Shown one piece after another: positions 39,127-50,040 of a stretch of 64,000 bases of DNA. Every line of letters starts with the position of its first letter. The stretch's first letter is position 1. The stretch comes from Streblospio benedicti (lineage: Eukaryota; Annelida; Polychaeta; Spionida; Spionidae), in assembly GCA_019095985.1 (NCBI GenBank), contig CM032660.1, forward strand, positions 43,843,161-43,907,160, in the 5' to 3' direction. The translations under genes and the position numbers were made by a program. A model generated the notes under the pieces. The model saw nothing but the letters and a program-made list of their open reading frames with translations. It was not told the origin of the DNA and did no database searches.

Positions 39127-42100
39127 TCATATACTAAAGGTATCATCATTGTCCTCAAACAAAGGGATTGAGCCGTCCGAGTCCGTGTCATCGTCCATGT
39201 GGAACAGTACAACCTGCCGCCCCGGGTGAGACGGGGACGACGCGGGCGAGACGTGAAGCGTGCCTTCCTCGGACAACGCGGACAGCTGAAACGAGAGGGT
39301 CATTGCAATAGTAATACGTCTCCTAAATACAGTAGAGCCTCTCCGTTAAGACCACATTTGGGACCAGTGTTAGGTGGTCTCATGTTGGTAGCTTTATGGA
39401 GGTTTGGGACAGTGAAAAATGGTTTTAATATAGAGACGGTCTTAATTGGAGGCTCTACTGTACATTGTAATTTATTCGTTGAAGCAACCTCGTGTGCTGC
39501 TGTTTCTTGAAAAATGACCACACACGGATATGACAATAACAATCTACTTTATATTAATTGCGTTGGTCTACAGTTCTACACAATCGCATACATCAATACC
39601 CACGCGGGAGTGAATAGTTTGCGATATTACAGTAAGTCGCTTTCCAGGGTACTGGCACAATACGTGGGATTGGTAGAGAGAATAATAATTACATGTATTC
39701 GCAAGTAAACAATTATGCGTAGGTGAAAACAATTCGGTGCTTTCATTGTATTTGTGTCACTTAAACAGCATCACTTCAGCTGAAGTGCAAGCTTTTAATT
39801 TCGTTTCGTGTGTATGAAAGAACAACGACCATTGCATCTGTGTGCATGTACACTTCTGTACACAGAGAATTTAATCTGCAATTTTATTTATGAACAAATT
39901 TGGTTACACAATTTAGACATGAATACTGTAGTTGATACGCATTGTCTTCACTTTGCCAGCTCAGTGTCTTCATCAGAGCAATTTTGGTATCAATTTTCGA
40001 CACCAATAAAATTATACTCATTGAGAATATCTTCAAAGTCGGCGTAATGTGTAAAAAGCGCCCGTCTAAGTCCAATTCAGGCAAGGTGCCAATTAAAGTG
40101 GACATTCCCAATCGCCATTTTTATGCTCACGTTGTGCATTTAGTAAAATCGTTTCGATACTACTTGCAACGCGACCATCTTACTTGATACAAAGTTTCCA
40201 CAAGTAGTGCGGACCATCTTCAAACCCCTACATTTCACCAACTAATATGCCGCAGCGGCACACAATTTTTATGCTAAAAAAGCAAAAGTTCCTAGAAATG
40301 GTGCAGACGTTGCATGGTATATACCAGCAACGCGACAGCATATGCACGCACGATTATACCAAGTGAGGTACAAAATTCCACCGCAATGGTACCGCGACCA
40401 AAAATGTCTCGGTACGGTTCCGACTTCTTTGAAAAAGGCGCACGTTGCCACTGAGACCCCTGCTGCGACTGTGTTGGGATTATTGATCGGTATTGATTGA
40501 ATTCTCTTTTGTGCCAGTGCGGTGTGTGTTGATGTGCCGGTGCGTGATTATTTGACACCGCACTGTATGAAATGTGATGTATTGTCTTCTGAGCATGTTG
40601 CGGCATGCTAGGGTATGCTGTGGTGGACATTTTGGGGCTGTTGGCTGCTCTTGTGGCACCGTGACGTAGTACACGCCCATGCCTCGAAAAACTCCGTATA
40701 AATACCCCAGGCGCCCTGGTACCAATGTCCATTTTCTCATTAACACCATTGCGAATACTACGAGTGAATAAAAAATATCTATAGACTGCAATTGTGGAAT
40801 ATGTGAACATTTCAATATATGTATAGAACATTTAAAATATGTATAGACTGTAAAAATGGCATATCTCAATACAGACTTGATGTGGATAAGGTTTCTTTTG
40901 GAGTACCAAAGAGCGTTTCCTTGTCCACCCCTGCCTCCTAGTGACGATGAAGATTCTATTGATATTTACATTCTATTCTATTGACATCGACAAGTATTCA
41001 ATTCTGAGTCCAAAACTTTATGAAATAACACGAAAATCACAATTTATAGTACAGGTACAGGTTTCACGAATCACATCTTGCTTCTGTTGGTGGGAGAGGA
41101 CGAACGGAAAAATTACCCTCTATTTTTACCGCGTCAACGCCGCTGCGGTGCCGAGTGAAAAATCCCTGTGAAAAACAGTTTTTACCGGACCACGTGCAAA
41201 AAGTCACTGGTAAAATGGCGCGGCAGCCGCACCATTTTACACCACATCAGCATACATGTACTGCCGCTGTGGTGTCCACAACGACACTGCGTGCCGGCAC
41301 GTTGTGTTTTCCAATGGTAACATCGTATGTTTCATGCCGCAGCCAATGCCGCTGTGATAACAATTCAACAGGGCAACAGCATATTGGAACGTGCTTGCGG
41401 TATGGATTGGCTGCTCCATACAATCCGTACAAATACAAGCACACCGCAACAGTGTGATGGGCTTCCGCGGCATATCTCGATGCATTGGCACACAGGGTCA
41501 TTTCTCTCGGCCGCAAGCAGTGTAATTTAGTCGAGGATGGTACCAGCAGTAGCTATAATCCGTGGGGGCGGGGGTATGGAAAAAGTGCCCAAATCCTGGA
41601 ATGGTATTGCTCGCGGGGTCAATTTTTTCATCATCCAGAAAATTCTTATTTTCTACTCTCTGGTACCGCTGCGATATGATATCTTGGTGAACATGGCGAA
41701 ATGTAGGGGTAATTGCAATGCTTTGTATTAAAAAAAAATATTACTCATGAATCAACTTAGCGTCTTTAATTTAGGTAGATTCAGTTTCGTTATACATGCA
41801 TCCAATTTCAAATGTCAAATACACACATTTATTATTTGTAATAGTCACGCGAATTCTCTTTTGTCGAGAATGAAGTAATTTCCGAAATATATTGCCATTT
41901 CATTAAAATTGAACAAACACTCATCACCGCTTGTACGGCAACCGACATAATGTCCATTTCATTATAGGGAGAGCGGCTATTTCATATCTATATTTCAAAA
42001 GGCGTCTGCAAATCTAGTAGAATTCTGTGACCATATCATCAGCTCTAATGTCTGTTTATAACACTAGGAAAAATACGACAAAATCTACTTGTCCACCAGC

Positions 42101-44428
42101 AGTTCAGTTTGGAAAGCTCTATAGCATCTTTATGCATATCTCTGAACAATCCATCGTCGGTCTACGGGAATTTCTTTTACACTGCACATATATTCAGTGT
42201 TGCAATTGCTACAGTTTTCCATTAAGTAATACTATGTAAGCCCGAATAAATAAGGTTCTGAACCATGGTATTGGCTATCTTTCAGAAACCACATGTGCAT
42301 GCTGAATAAGCCGAAAGTTTATGCTGTGTATAACAAAGTCCAGGTATGACAATTATGTATTTATGGGATGCCTGAAATTAAAAAAAACCAAAAAAAACAA
42401 ACAAACACACCCACCAAAAACAACAACAAACAACCGGCATCAAGCTGTATTATAAATTGTATTGGAGCTTTCACATTGGAGTGGTAAAAATGTGAAAAAT
42501 TAGAGTCAATTGGAAATTGGAGTGGTAAATTGGAAATTGGATTTTTTAAAAAACTTTTTACCCCTCGCATCTTTTTTTTATCCAGAAACTGTCCAATGAC
42601 TCCAAATAAGCCATATTGAGGATTATGAGTGGTGAAAAACCACACCAATGTGAAAGCTCCAATACAATTTATAATGCAGCTTGACGCTAGTCAACAAACA
42701 ACAGTACTCACGTCGTGGTGATATGCCATGTTCAGGCGTCCCCGACTGGTGGTGGGCCTCTGTCCTCGGCGCGGTATAGAGAACATCTCCCGGGTCTCCG
42801 TAGCTTGCCGGGCTCTAAATAACAAACACGACAGCCGGGGTGCAATGGGTGATACATGTCACAGCAAAAGTCAACAGAAATGTTGTGAAACCCCGTATCA
42901 AGCCTGTAAAGCAGATCACGCTATGGGCCTCGTGTGTTTCCGTAGATTCTATAGAATGTTTCAATATTTGTATCATCATGCGCATATGCAATATATAATA
43001 TTCCCACATAATACATTTGAAACAGCCTGTAGTCAACAGTGTCGACGCCGTTTTTTTCACGGGATTTAATGTAAGCTACTTGAGCGGGAGGCATAAGATG
43101 GGGTCTCAATAATAGAACATGTCCTTTGTACATTGTAATAAACTCTATATGGTTTAAGGTTGATATTTCAGAGAAACCCCCTACATAGCCCCAATTGCAC
43201 GTATGAATGGTTCTTTTCAAGCTTCGTGCTGGGCAGGTGTGGTATAGCTGTAACTTTATATTAATAGTCCTCTTGTTACAATGATACGTGTGAAATATGC
43301 TGAGACTTCACGTTCTGTATAACTCATGTGCATGCTTGATTTTCATTTCATCAAATGCTGTTGAAAAGATGAATGCAACTAATAACACCCTGTCACCAGT
43401 CGGCAATCTATATATTTTTTTGCTTAAGAAGAAGGCTCCCCATTCTAATTGTATACGGCTACTGAGTGTTTATAACAACTACTGCATTATTCAATTGAAC
43501 TGGAACATAATGCACGCCAACCCAATGCATAAATTATGCACCAAATTGCATATGTATGAATCCTAACACTTCTTCGTTTGTAGTGTGTTAAATAACAGAG
43601 CTAATGAAAAAAAAGAGCAAAATAACGCATTGACTTCCATGTTCCTCCTCAGTTTGTTCTTTTAGACACTACTGCAAATGAATGTGTGCAACTTATAAGT
43701 TGAAAATTAGTTTTTAATATTCTACCTTATGGTGCATGCTCAAATTGCTTTTGATATTTGTGCGACCGCTATAATTGTATGTGTACTTTTGTGGTCGAGT
43801 AGATAAGGCATTGGACTTATGACGAGAAGGTCGTTGGTGCGATTCCCGGTCGGGCATAGGGGTGGGTGTTGAGCCAACTAATACCTAACTAATTCTACAT
43901 TAATCCGTGGCACACACACCTTGACAGACAAGTGTGCCAATGGACTGGTGTAAAATGTTATAAGAACAAGACTTGAATCACGGCTATAAACCACCACGCC
44001 ACCACATTTACATTTTTATATACCTTTGCCTTGTCACAATCCGAAACCCTCAGTGACGTCACCAACATATCAAAAAAGAAGTTGGTCCTAACGAAAATTT
44101 CACGACGGTGCGATGCTTTGATGCTTTCCAGGTTTCGCAAGCCAAAAACGTAGGTACAAAAAATACAAATGTTTTCCCAAAATGATTGGTTCTGACCTGG
44201 GTGCATCTGGCTACACACACTGCCCGGTCTGACCTGCGCCGTCTGTAGCAGTAGAAGGCCGTGATGGTGGCGAGGAGCACGACCGCGGTGAAGGCGAGCA
44301 CACCACCCAGCCACAGGATTGCGGGGGTCCCGGCGCCGATAGGAGGCAGGCCAATGCGCCTGAGCGACGTGCCATTCTCACAGCTTGGAAGCGGCGAGGC
44401 GCCCGTTAGCACGCCACTAGCGCAGCTG
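39127..44428 (-). CDS. Single-pass membrane protein, C-terminal three exons (5' part not found)
   Basis: Exons: 44428-44234, 42814-42712, 39285-39127, all GT-AG with continuous phase and stop TGA at 39127-39129. The first visible exon codes for a stalk with two cysteines and an NGT glycosylation site, then a membrane segment (AILWLGGVLAFTAVVLLATI and following residues) and a stop-transfer RRR. The cytoplasmic tail of about 88 residues runs through RQATETREMFSIPRRG, then a Ser/Pro-rich piece, and ends in an acidic tip (DDDTDSDGSIPLFEDNDDTF). The topology is type I: extracellular N-terminus, cytosolic tail. Exons are strongly GC-rich. The cysteines before the membrane would suit a cysteine-rich receptor, but no ectodomain is visible and I do not recognise the tail, so no family is named. 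Upstream exons must lie above 44428. Confidence 0.6.
39330..39460. mobile_element. Pogo/Tigger-like MITE, well-preserved copy
   Basis: Exact terminal inverted repeats begin CAGTAGAGCCTC and end GAGGCTCTACTG, flanked by TA on both sides (39328-39329, 39461-39462). Length 131 bases. TA duplication and CAGT-type ends are typical of the pogo/Tigger branch of Tc1/mariner. It lies 45 bases upstream (transcript sense) of the last exon's acceptor in the membrane-protein gene. Confidence 0.8.
39765..39805. repeat. Short dispersed repeat with CTTCAGCTGAAG core
   Basis: The core CACTTCAGCTGAAGTG is itself palindromic. Related cores, each followed by a purine-rich piece with AAAGCCTTGTG or its complement, occur at 34370-34405 and 63762-63795. 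Confidence 0.4.
39930..41600 (+). other. GC-richer island with several short coding-like frames, unclassified
   Basis: Within the last intron of the membrane-protein gene, base composition rises and short frames cluster on the plus strand (for example ending 40187, and 40856-40984 with an acidic PPSDDEDSID stretch). A TATA-like TATAAATACCCC lies near 40697. A cysteine-rich stretch (YCRCGVHNDTACRH) lies near 41250. This looks like remains of an inserted element, possibly virus-like, but I cannot assign a family, ends or terminal repeats. It appears broken. Confidence 0.3.
42442..42682. mobile_element. Hairpin MITE with 38-base terminal inverted repeats
   Basis: Arms 42442-42479 and 42645-42682 match at 37 of 38 positions (core TTGTATTGGAGCTTTCACAT). 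Total length 241 bases. The family is different from the CAGTAGAACCTC family. It ends 29 bases from the splice donor of the 42712-42814 exon. Confidence 0.75.
43780..44015 (+). mobile_element. tRNA-derived SINE, fullest copy
   Basis: The head has a pol III A box (TGGTCGAGTAGATAAGG) and B box (GGTGCGATTCCCGG) at tRNA-like spacing. The body contains AAGTGTGCCAATGGACTGG and GGCTATAAACCACCA, and the tail is CCACATTTACATTT. It is in an intron of the membrane-protein gene, antisense to it. Copies at 2.5, 20.0 and 31.4 kb share the 3' half. Confidence 0.75.
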
Positions 44429-44577
44429 CTGCAAGAACGGGACAAGAAGGTGAGTGGTTGAGAACACGTCTTTGAGATACCTGAGCTTGTTAACCATGTT
44501 ATTTAGATTTACAATTTAGATTTCAAGGAAGCTATCTAGTGTGTGTTATAATGTGTGTGCATGCAAAGAATTATGTA

Positions 44578-44758
44578 CAGTAGAACCTCTCTATTAGGAC
44601 CACATTTGGGACCAGTGTTAGGTGGTCTCATTAGAGAGGTGGTCTCGATACAGAGGTTCGTTTTGGTGGTAGATTTATGAAGGTTTAGGACCGTGAAAAG
44701 GGGTCTTATTAAAGAGGTGGTCTCAATAGAGAGATGGTCTTGATTGGAGGTTGTATTG
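44578..44758. mobile_element. Pogo/Tigger-like MITE, long copy
   Basis: Left end CAGTAGAACCTCTCTATTAG, right end TGGAGGTTGTATTG, flanked by TA (44576-44577, 44759-44760). The interior has alternating GGTGGTCTCATTAGAGAGG-type blocks, which are shared with the left end, so the element is partly built of its own terminal sequence. Confidence 0.8.
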
Positions 44759-44759
44759 T

Positions 44760-46830
44760 ACAGTTTACGGTGGTTATATTTTACAATGGATCGTCTGTAT
44801 GGCGTACCCCAGTCACGCCGCATCAAAGACACAAGCATAAAGTTAGTGAACATGGTCACCAATATGTTAGATATACTGAACAAAAACAAAACAAAACAGC
44901 TAATCTTGTCACATGTTTTCAAAATATTTACGGTTCGAAGTTTACACAGAATCACGCTGGTACCTTCGCTGCATTGTATACACCATTCATGAGTCGCATA
45001 TCTATTGAAAGAGATGAACTCATGAATGGACACTCATGTGCATGTACACATGCTATGCCTGGGTGAGAGCATCATTTATGTATTTCACACCAGTACGAAC
45101 TTTTATCAAATGTTTAAGTTCACAAATCATTCTGAGAAGCAAATATTATTCTATGTGCGCAATCATGGTCAATTATAGGGTAAAAACAGTAATAACAATT
45201 CTAAGGTACTTACATATCTGCAAACAACACCTGGTTCATATCCTGATCAGACTGTAGTAGACCACTACATTCGATTTGTGTAAGAAAATGAAACCTACAC
45301 TCATCTTGTTTAACATTTGATAATCATTGGAAAGGAAAACATGGCTATATCAGTAAATAATCAGCACTTGGGTAGCTCATGTGAAAGTTGCTTAAAACAC
45401 CTACGGCCAATCCACATTCTGTCAAATCTGGAGAAAGTTCAACTATTTGCTATATAAAGCATAGTGATGAAGGGTCTTTTGATATGGGGGTATGTCATCC
45501 CCTCCACCGCTGATTTATTATATTGAATGTTATCACAGGAATGAAAATGAACTGCACAACTGGTGAGTCTGTGGCGTTATGGAGTGAAGACGTAGACTCA
45601 CAAGTGCACAAGGTATCGCTAGACTTATCACTATGTTGTGGTTTGCATATTCTTGTGTGCTATTTGGTAATGTTTCTAAATTTCTAATAAATTTTGTAAT
45701 TTTGTAAACTTTTTATTAATTTAATAATACTATATTTTCAATTCGTTGGAATCCTCATCAGTTACACGTATAGCTAAATGTAAAACGAGTATATTAGGTT
45801 CTAATAATTTAACAGGAATATAATATAACAATGCAACAATTCATATTGCACCGTGGCATATTCTCCATGACAATTATCTGTGATAATAGTGATATAAATA
45901 GGCAACTTCATGACTTTTATGCTAGAGGTAATATGTTTTAAGAAAGTTCTTTAAATGCGATAATAACATAAAGAAAACATATTCAAGGCTTACGGTTTAA
46001 ACATGTATGGCAGACATTTGTGTAGTAATTTTACAGTAGCATGTCTATGATATTATTAAACTGTTATTGAGACTAAAACGTGATTGCCTTATGTCATCGT
46101 TTTACATGCATGTTTTATCAGGAATTCATAATTTTGAGAATCTGGCTAGAACCTAAATCAGTAGCTTTATCTACTGAGTTACAAGTAGTGGTAACTGTGG
46201 TTGACACCACCTGCAGCAGTTTGTATTTTATTTATAAAATTAATATTCTTAAATTGTGGTTAAAATGCATACAAGCTGTGATATGATGTCTGATATTGTC
46301 TTCTTTTAATCTTTCCTTGTGTTTTATTTGTTGCATTATACATGTTTTAGTGCATTTTGATGAGTACACTTATGCTAAATACCCTGTGTACTATGTACAT
46401 GTATTTGTTGGTGTACTTACCTGAAATAAAGATTCAATTCAATTCAAATAACATACAGGAATGCACAAATCTCATAAAGAAATAGCATAGAAAGAAAATA
46501 TAAGAACAAAAATGTGGCCATATGCAATAGCCATCACCCGTTTTTTTTCTCATGTGGTTCTATGTTAGTTTACAGTTAGGTCTAGACATTGCCTGTCGGT
46601 TGATACCTTGTCACATTGATTTAATATACTGCCACTTAACGTGAGCAAGACATTATACCCCTCTAATGTGACACACCTACCAATGCTGTACGCTGATTGG
46701 CGGAGAGCCGAAAAAAGACAGAGTATATTTTTCCATATACGCGCGTCTGACCCGGGGACTTTTTTTGATTAACAACAGTATCCGCCAGTTTGAAACCTCT
46801 CGATTCAAATAACTACAACGCTATATTTAT
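44760..46830. other. No recognised gene
   Basis: AT-rich. This should hold upstream exons of the membrane-protein gene or its intron, but I found no exon in phase with 44428. A dispersed repeat shared with 34640-34780 lies at 46640-46760. Confidence 0.4.
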
Positions 46831-46858
46831 AAACTTAAATACCACTAGAAAAACATAC

Positions 46859-46991
46859 TACATATCTGCCTGTGAGCAAGGCTGCCCGACTTGGGGTACA
46901 CACAGGCTGTACGTAGTACTTCTCAAGCTTGACCCCCTGCTCTGCCAGACGGTCAATAGTAGGGGTCTCTTGATCATGGAACCATGGTAGC
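46859..46991 (-). pseudogene. Relic of the sulfatase active-site exon (tandem duplicate)
   Basis: This stretch is about 96% identical to the functional sulfatase exon 56997-56867: five substitutions in 131 aligned bases plus a two-base insertion (AAGAGACCCC against AAGACCCC) that breaks the frame ahead of the CTPSR motif. Four of the five substitutions would change the amino acid. Homology continues into both introns (about 46835-47070). No other sulfatase exon is seen on the downstream side, so the duplicate is an isolated, dead piece in the same orientation as the live gene. Confidence 0.85.
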
Positions 46992-47099
46992 CTGTCAGAA
47001 TAGATAAGAGGTGCAATCTTGGACTGAGATAGAGATTGGGTATCATCTACAACTATTGTAGGTAATCATTTCATTAGGAAAAGTCCAAGGACAAAGCTG

Positions 47100-47430
47100 C
47101 ACAGTGAGAATGCTCCTGACTACGTTTTGTGCTATCTTTCCAATCTTGAGTGGGAAGGCACAACTTTTGTTATTATTTGTGGGGCTATATTCCCAAGACT
47201 GAGTGGGAATGCTCCTGACTCTATGTAAGGCTATATTCTCAAGACTGAGTGAGAATGCTCCTGGCTATGTTTTTGTGCTTTCGGGGGTGTTTATTTATGG
47301 TGCTTTATTCGCAATGCTAAGTAGGAATGCTCCATTTTTTCTTACTTTGTTACCCATTTTACCCTATTTCATTCAGATTTGGGAAGGCTTTCAGGGTGAT
47401 TTTTTCTCAATGTTCAGTGGGAATGGGCGT
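47100..47430. repeat. Degenerate tandem repeat of about 60 bases
   Basis: Units contain CTATATTCTCAAGACTGAGT followed by GGGAATGCTCCTGACT. Four to six units are recognisable, with drift and insertions. Confidence 0.6.
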
Positions 47431-49096
47431 CACCCCTTTCCTATGTATTTTGGCCTCACATTAAGTGGTGTTTGGGGGTGTCTTATCTATTAAATATTAC
47501 ATCATTTATGATGGTGATTGCTGTGTTGAGCTTTGCTTGCAGGATGGGTCCAGAGGCCAGTCGGAGGTTCAAGGGCAAAGATGCACCACAGGTCAAGTGA
47601 CTGCAATTGAGGGATCAGCTGTGCCGGCAGGGGCTACATCATCAGCGGCGGAGGTGGAACAATATTGGCCTCTCAAAGAGTCAGCACCACCTTCTATGCG
47701 GCTTTTTTTATAGTTATTAGGTTTAGAAGGGATTTTTACTACGATTAATGCTTGGCATATTTGAGTAATAAGATCTAGTGTAACATGGATAGTGGACTAT
47801 ACACTAGTTGTTTCTTCTGATCTACAGTAAGCTTTTGACATGGATGATCATGAGATTGTGCTGCAGTGGGCAAGTCGGGTTAATCTCAATGGGGGTCAGA
47901 GTTTGTAAAAGTGGGGTTTTCATTTTAACTCAACCTTTTCATTTGCAAAAAGATCACAAACAGTTGTTGGTCAAATCTCAATGGTACTGTCTTTTTAATC
48001 AGAGTATTTTAGCGAAAAGTTTATGGTGTAGTCAAAACAAACGAAATTGACGTCTCCAAGGTGCTCAAACAAAGAAATTTGGCAATGAGAATGTTCTTCT
48101 TATTTATTTTAAAATTATTTTAGTCATGATATTTCTAACTCAATATATCAATTTTAATGTTATATGGTGATGTTTCTGCTTTGATGATTAGGAGGGAAAA
48201 TGTCTCAGACATTCAATCTAGTCTATTATCAAGAGCAAGAGAAATTATTTAAAATGTTTTGTAGTTCTTTTTAGCGGTGTAATTTATGGTGTTTATATCA
48301 CTTGTTTTTTTCAGAACCTGAGAAGTGCCTATCCAAGGTATGTAGGAAGTATTGAAATTTAAAGATAATTGTGTTAATCAACCTTATTTTTTTTATAGAT
48401 CTATCGATCCAAGTTATAATTAGGGAAATGTAAGCCGGTTTCTTTATGAGATTAGTTTTATCTGAAAAATATTATTAATGTATTTTAATGCCTCATAATT
48501 GTATAATACAATAATTTTCTTTTTTGAACATGGCAGAGAATTCTGTTTTGCAAGTGTGATATAATTGAAGTAAGAATTAATTGTAGATATGTTTTTTATA
48601 CTATGGTAAAGCTGATAAATGTTGTATGAGCTCAATTAAATAATTTATTGCAATTATTAGCATTATAACCATAACTTAGTGGAGAATTTTGTACATTGAG
48701 ACATTATGAAATATGTATTTAGATCTCGGTTTCTATGTTTTTCTGCTAATTTAGCTTACAATTGTGAATCTTTTTTTATGAAACATATCCTAGATCGTGA
48801 ATTTTGTTAAATTGTATGTAATTTAATCCAGATGAAGTCACTTATTTGGTTGTGCTTACAGTGTTCATTTAGTTTATTTGATGGTGTTTCCTTGTTTGTC
48901 TTCTATTAATGTGGAATGTAGTAAGTCTGTTTATACCATGCTGTGGGTTACAGACTTTAAACTGTGCCGTCCACGACAGTACTGTTTTGTATACATATAC
49001 TAGTTTTTCATGTCCCTGCCAATGCTTATGATTCAGATGTATATACGATGTCATCTTGATAACATGACGGACATTTAATGCAAGGTGGCTCCTGTG

Positions 49097-49801
49097 GCAT
49101 TGTAGTATCAAAATAAAAATCATAATTTTTATGTACAAAAGTTTATTTTAAGTTGTACGGAAATGTAGTCTATTTAGTTGTCACTGACCTGTATGTGGTT
49201 GGTCACCCCAACTTCCGGGTGACCTTATATAAATGCCCAAGCTCCGCCATTGTGCTCCACGTGCTTCATTCGTATGGTCATTTTATTCAAGTGTTTTCCT
49301 TCCACTTCCCCACCTCCACCCTTAAATTTTGGTTGTGCTAATAAGTTGGTACTTTAAGTTTCCATACTTGTTCAACGGTGTTAGTAATTAATTTCTCCAA
49401 CTTCTTAGTTTGCATATTTAGGTTTGTAATTTGTTCTGTAACTTCTTTGTAGTGTATGAATGATTCTTTTAATTTTTGATTGTTACAGTAACCTTAATTA
49501 AGTGTTTTGCTATGTATCATATTTATTCATTTTACATTTGTATCACTAGTTGGCTGTGGGTCGATAATTTTATACCTATATTTGTATCACTAATTTGATG
49601 TGGGTCGGTTTTTAGACCCCCAACGTTTTCTCAAATAAACGTTGGCAGCAGCCTCCTTGTGCTGCTTGTCACTATTTTCACTTTTTGTCAAATAAACATT
49701 GGCAGCAGCCTCCCTCAGGCTCCCCATTTCACTTATGCACTCGTTTATTTTCTAAAAACAAGCAAGACATAATTTCAGCATTGTAGTATCAGAATAAAAA
49801 C
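49097..49801. repeat. Segment bounded by direct repeats, with internal tandem units
   Basis: GCATTGTAGTATCA(A/G)AATAAAAA occurs at 49097-49120 and again at 49778-49801. Between them are two tandem arrays: ATTTGTATCACTA units with GTGGGTCG (49535-49600) and CAAATAAAC(G/A)TTGGCAGCAG units (49632-49710). It may be a terminal part of the surrounding insertion; no family assigned. Confidence 0.4.
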
Positions 49802-49819
49802 GCTATTTCAAGCAAACGT

Positions 49820-50040
49820 CACCGCCTCTTTTTACTTTACATACAGTTGATTGAAATGTGATACATTGATTCTGACAGTGTCATTTCAATGTCGCAAATC
49901 AACAGAATTTGATTAATGGACAGTAGCATGCATTCTCATCTATTTCGGGGCTAATAATCAATACAAAACTTATCATATTTGAAACATCAAAGTATATGTC
50001 GTAAGACTGCTCATAGGCAGTGTGAACCGACTATGGGAAG
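49820..50040 (-). repeat. Duplicated 5' flank of the sulfatase gene
   Basis: GAAATGTGATACATTGATTC, TATTTCGGGGCTAATAATCA and GTAAGACTGCTCATA match, in the same order, the stretch 57760-57920 upstream of the live sulfatase. Together with the relic exon at 46.9 kb this marks the extent of the tandem duplication. Confidence 0.65.

Larger units (their letters stand above)
47071..49810. mobile_element. Unclassified insertion splitting the sulfatase relic
   Basis: Homology with the sulfatase locus stops near 47070 and resumes near 49820. In the live gene the matching interval is only about 0.8 kb, here about 2.9 kb, so roughly 2.7 kb looks inserted, replacing the region of exon 1. The insert holds degenerate repeats with CTGAGTGGGAATGCTCCTG (47100-47420), a GC-richer stretch (47540-47700), and at its end tandem units with CAAATAAACGTTGGCAGCAG. 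Family unknown; no complete coding region is seen. Confidence 0.35.

Noticed and set aside
45540-45570. 24-base plus-strand microexon candidate (CACAG to GTGAGT)
   Set aside because: Splice-like dinucleotides on both sides but no gene on that strand.
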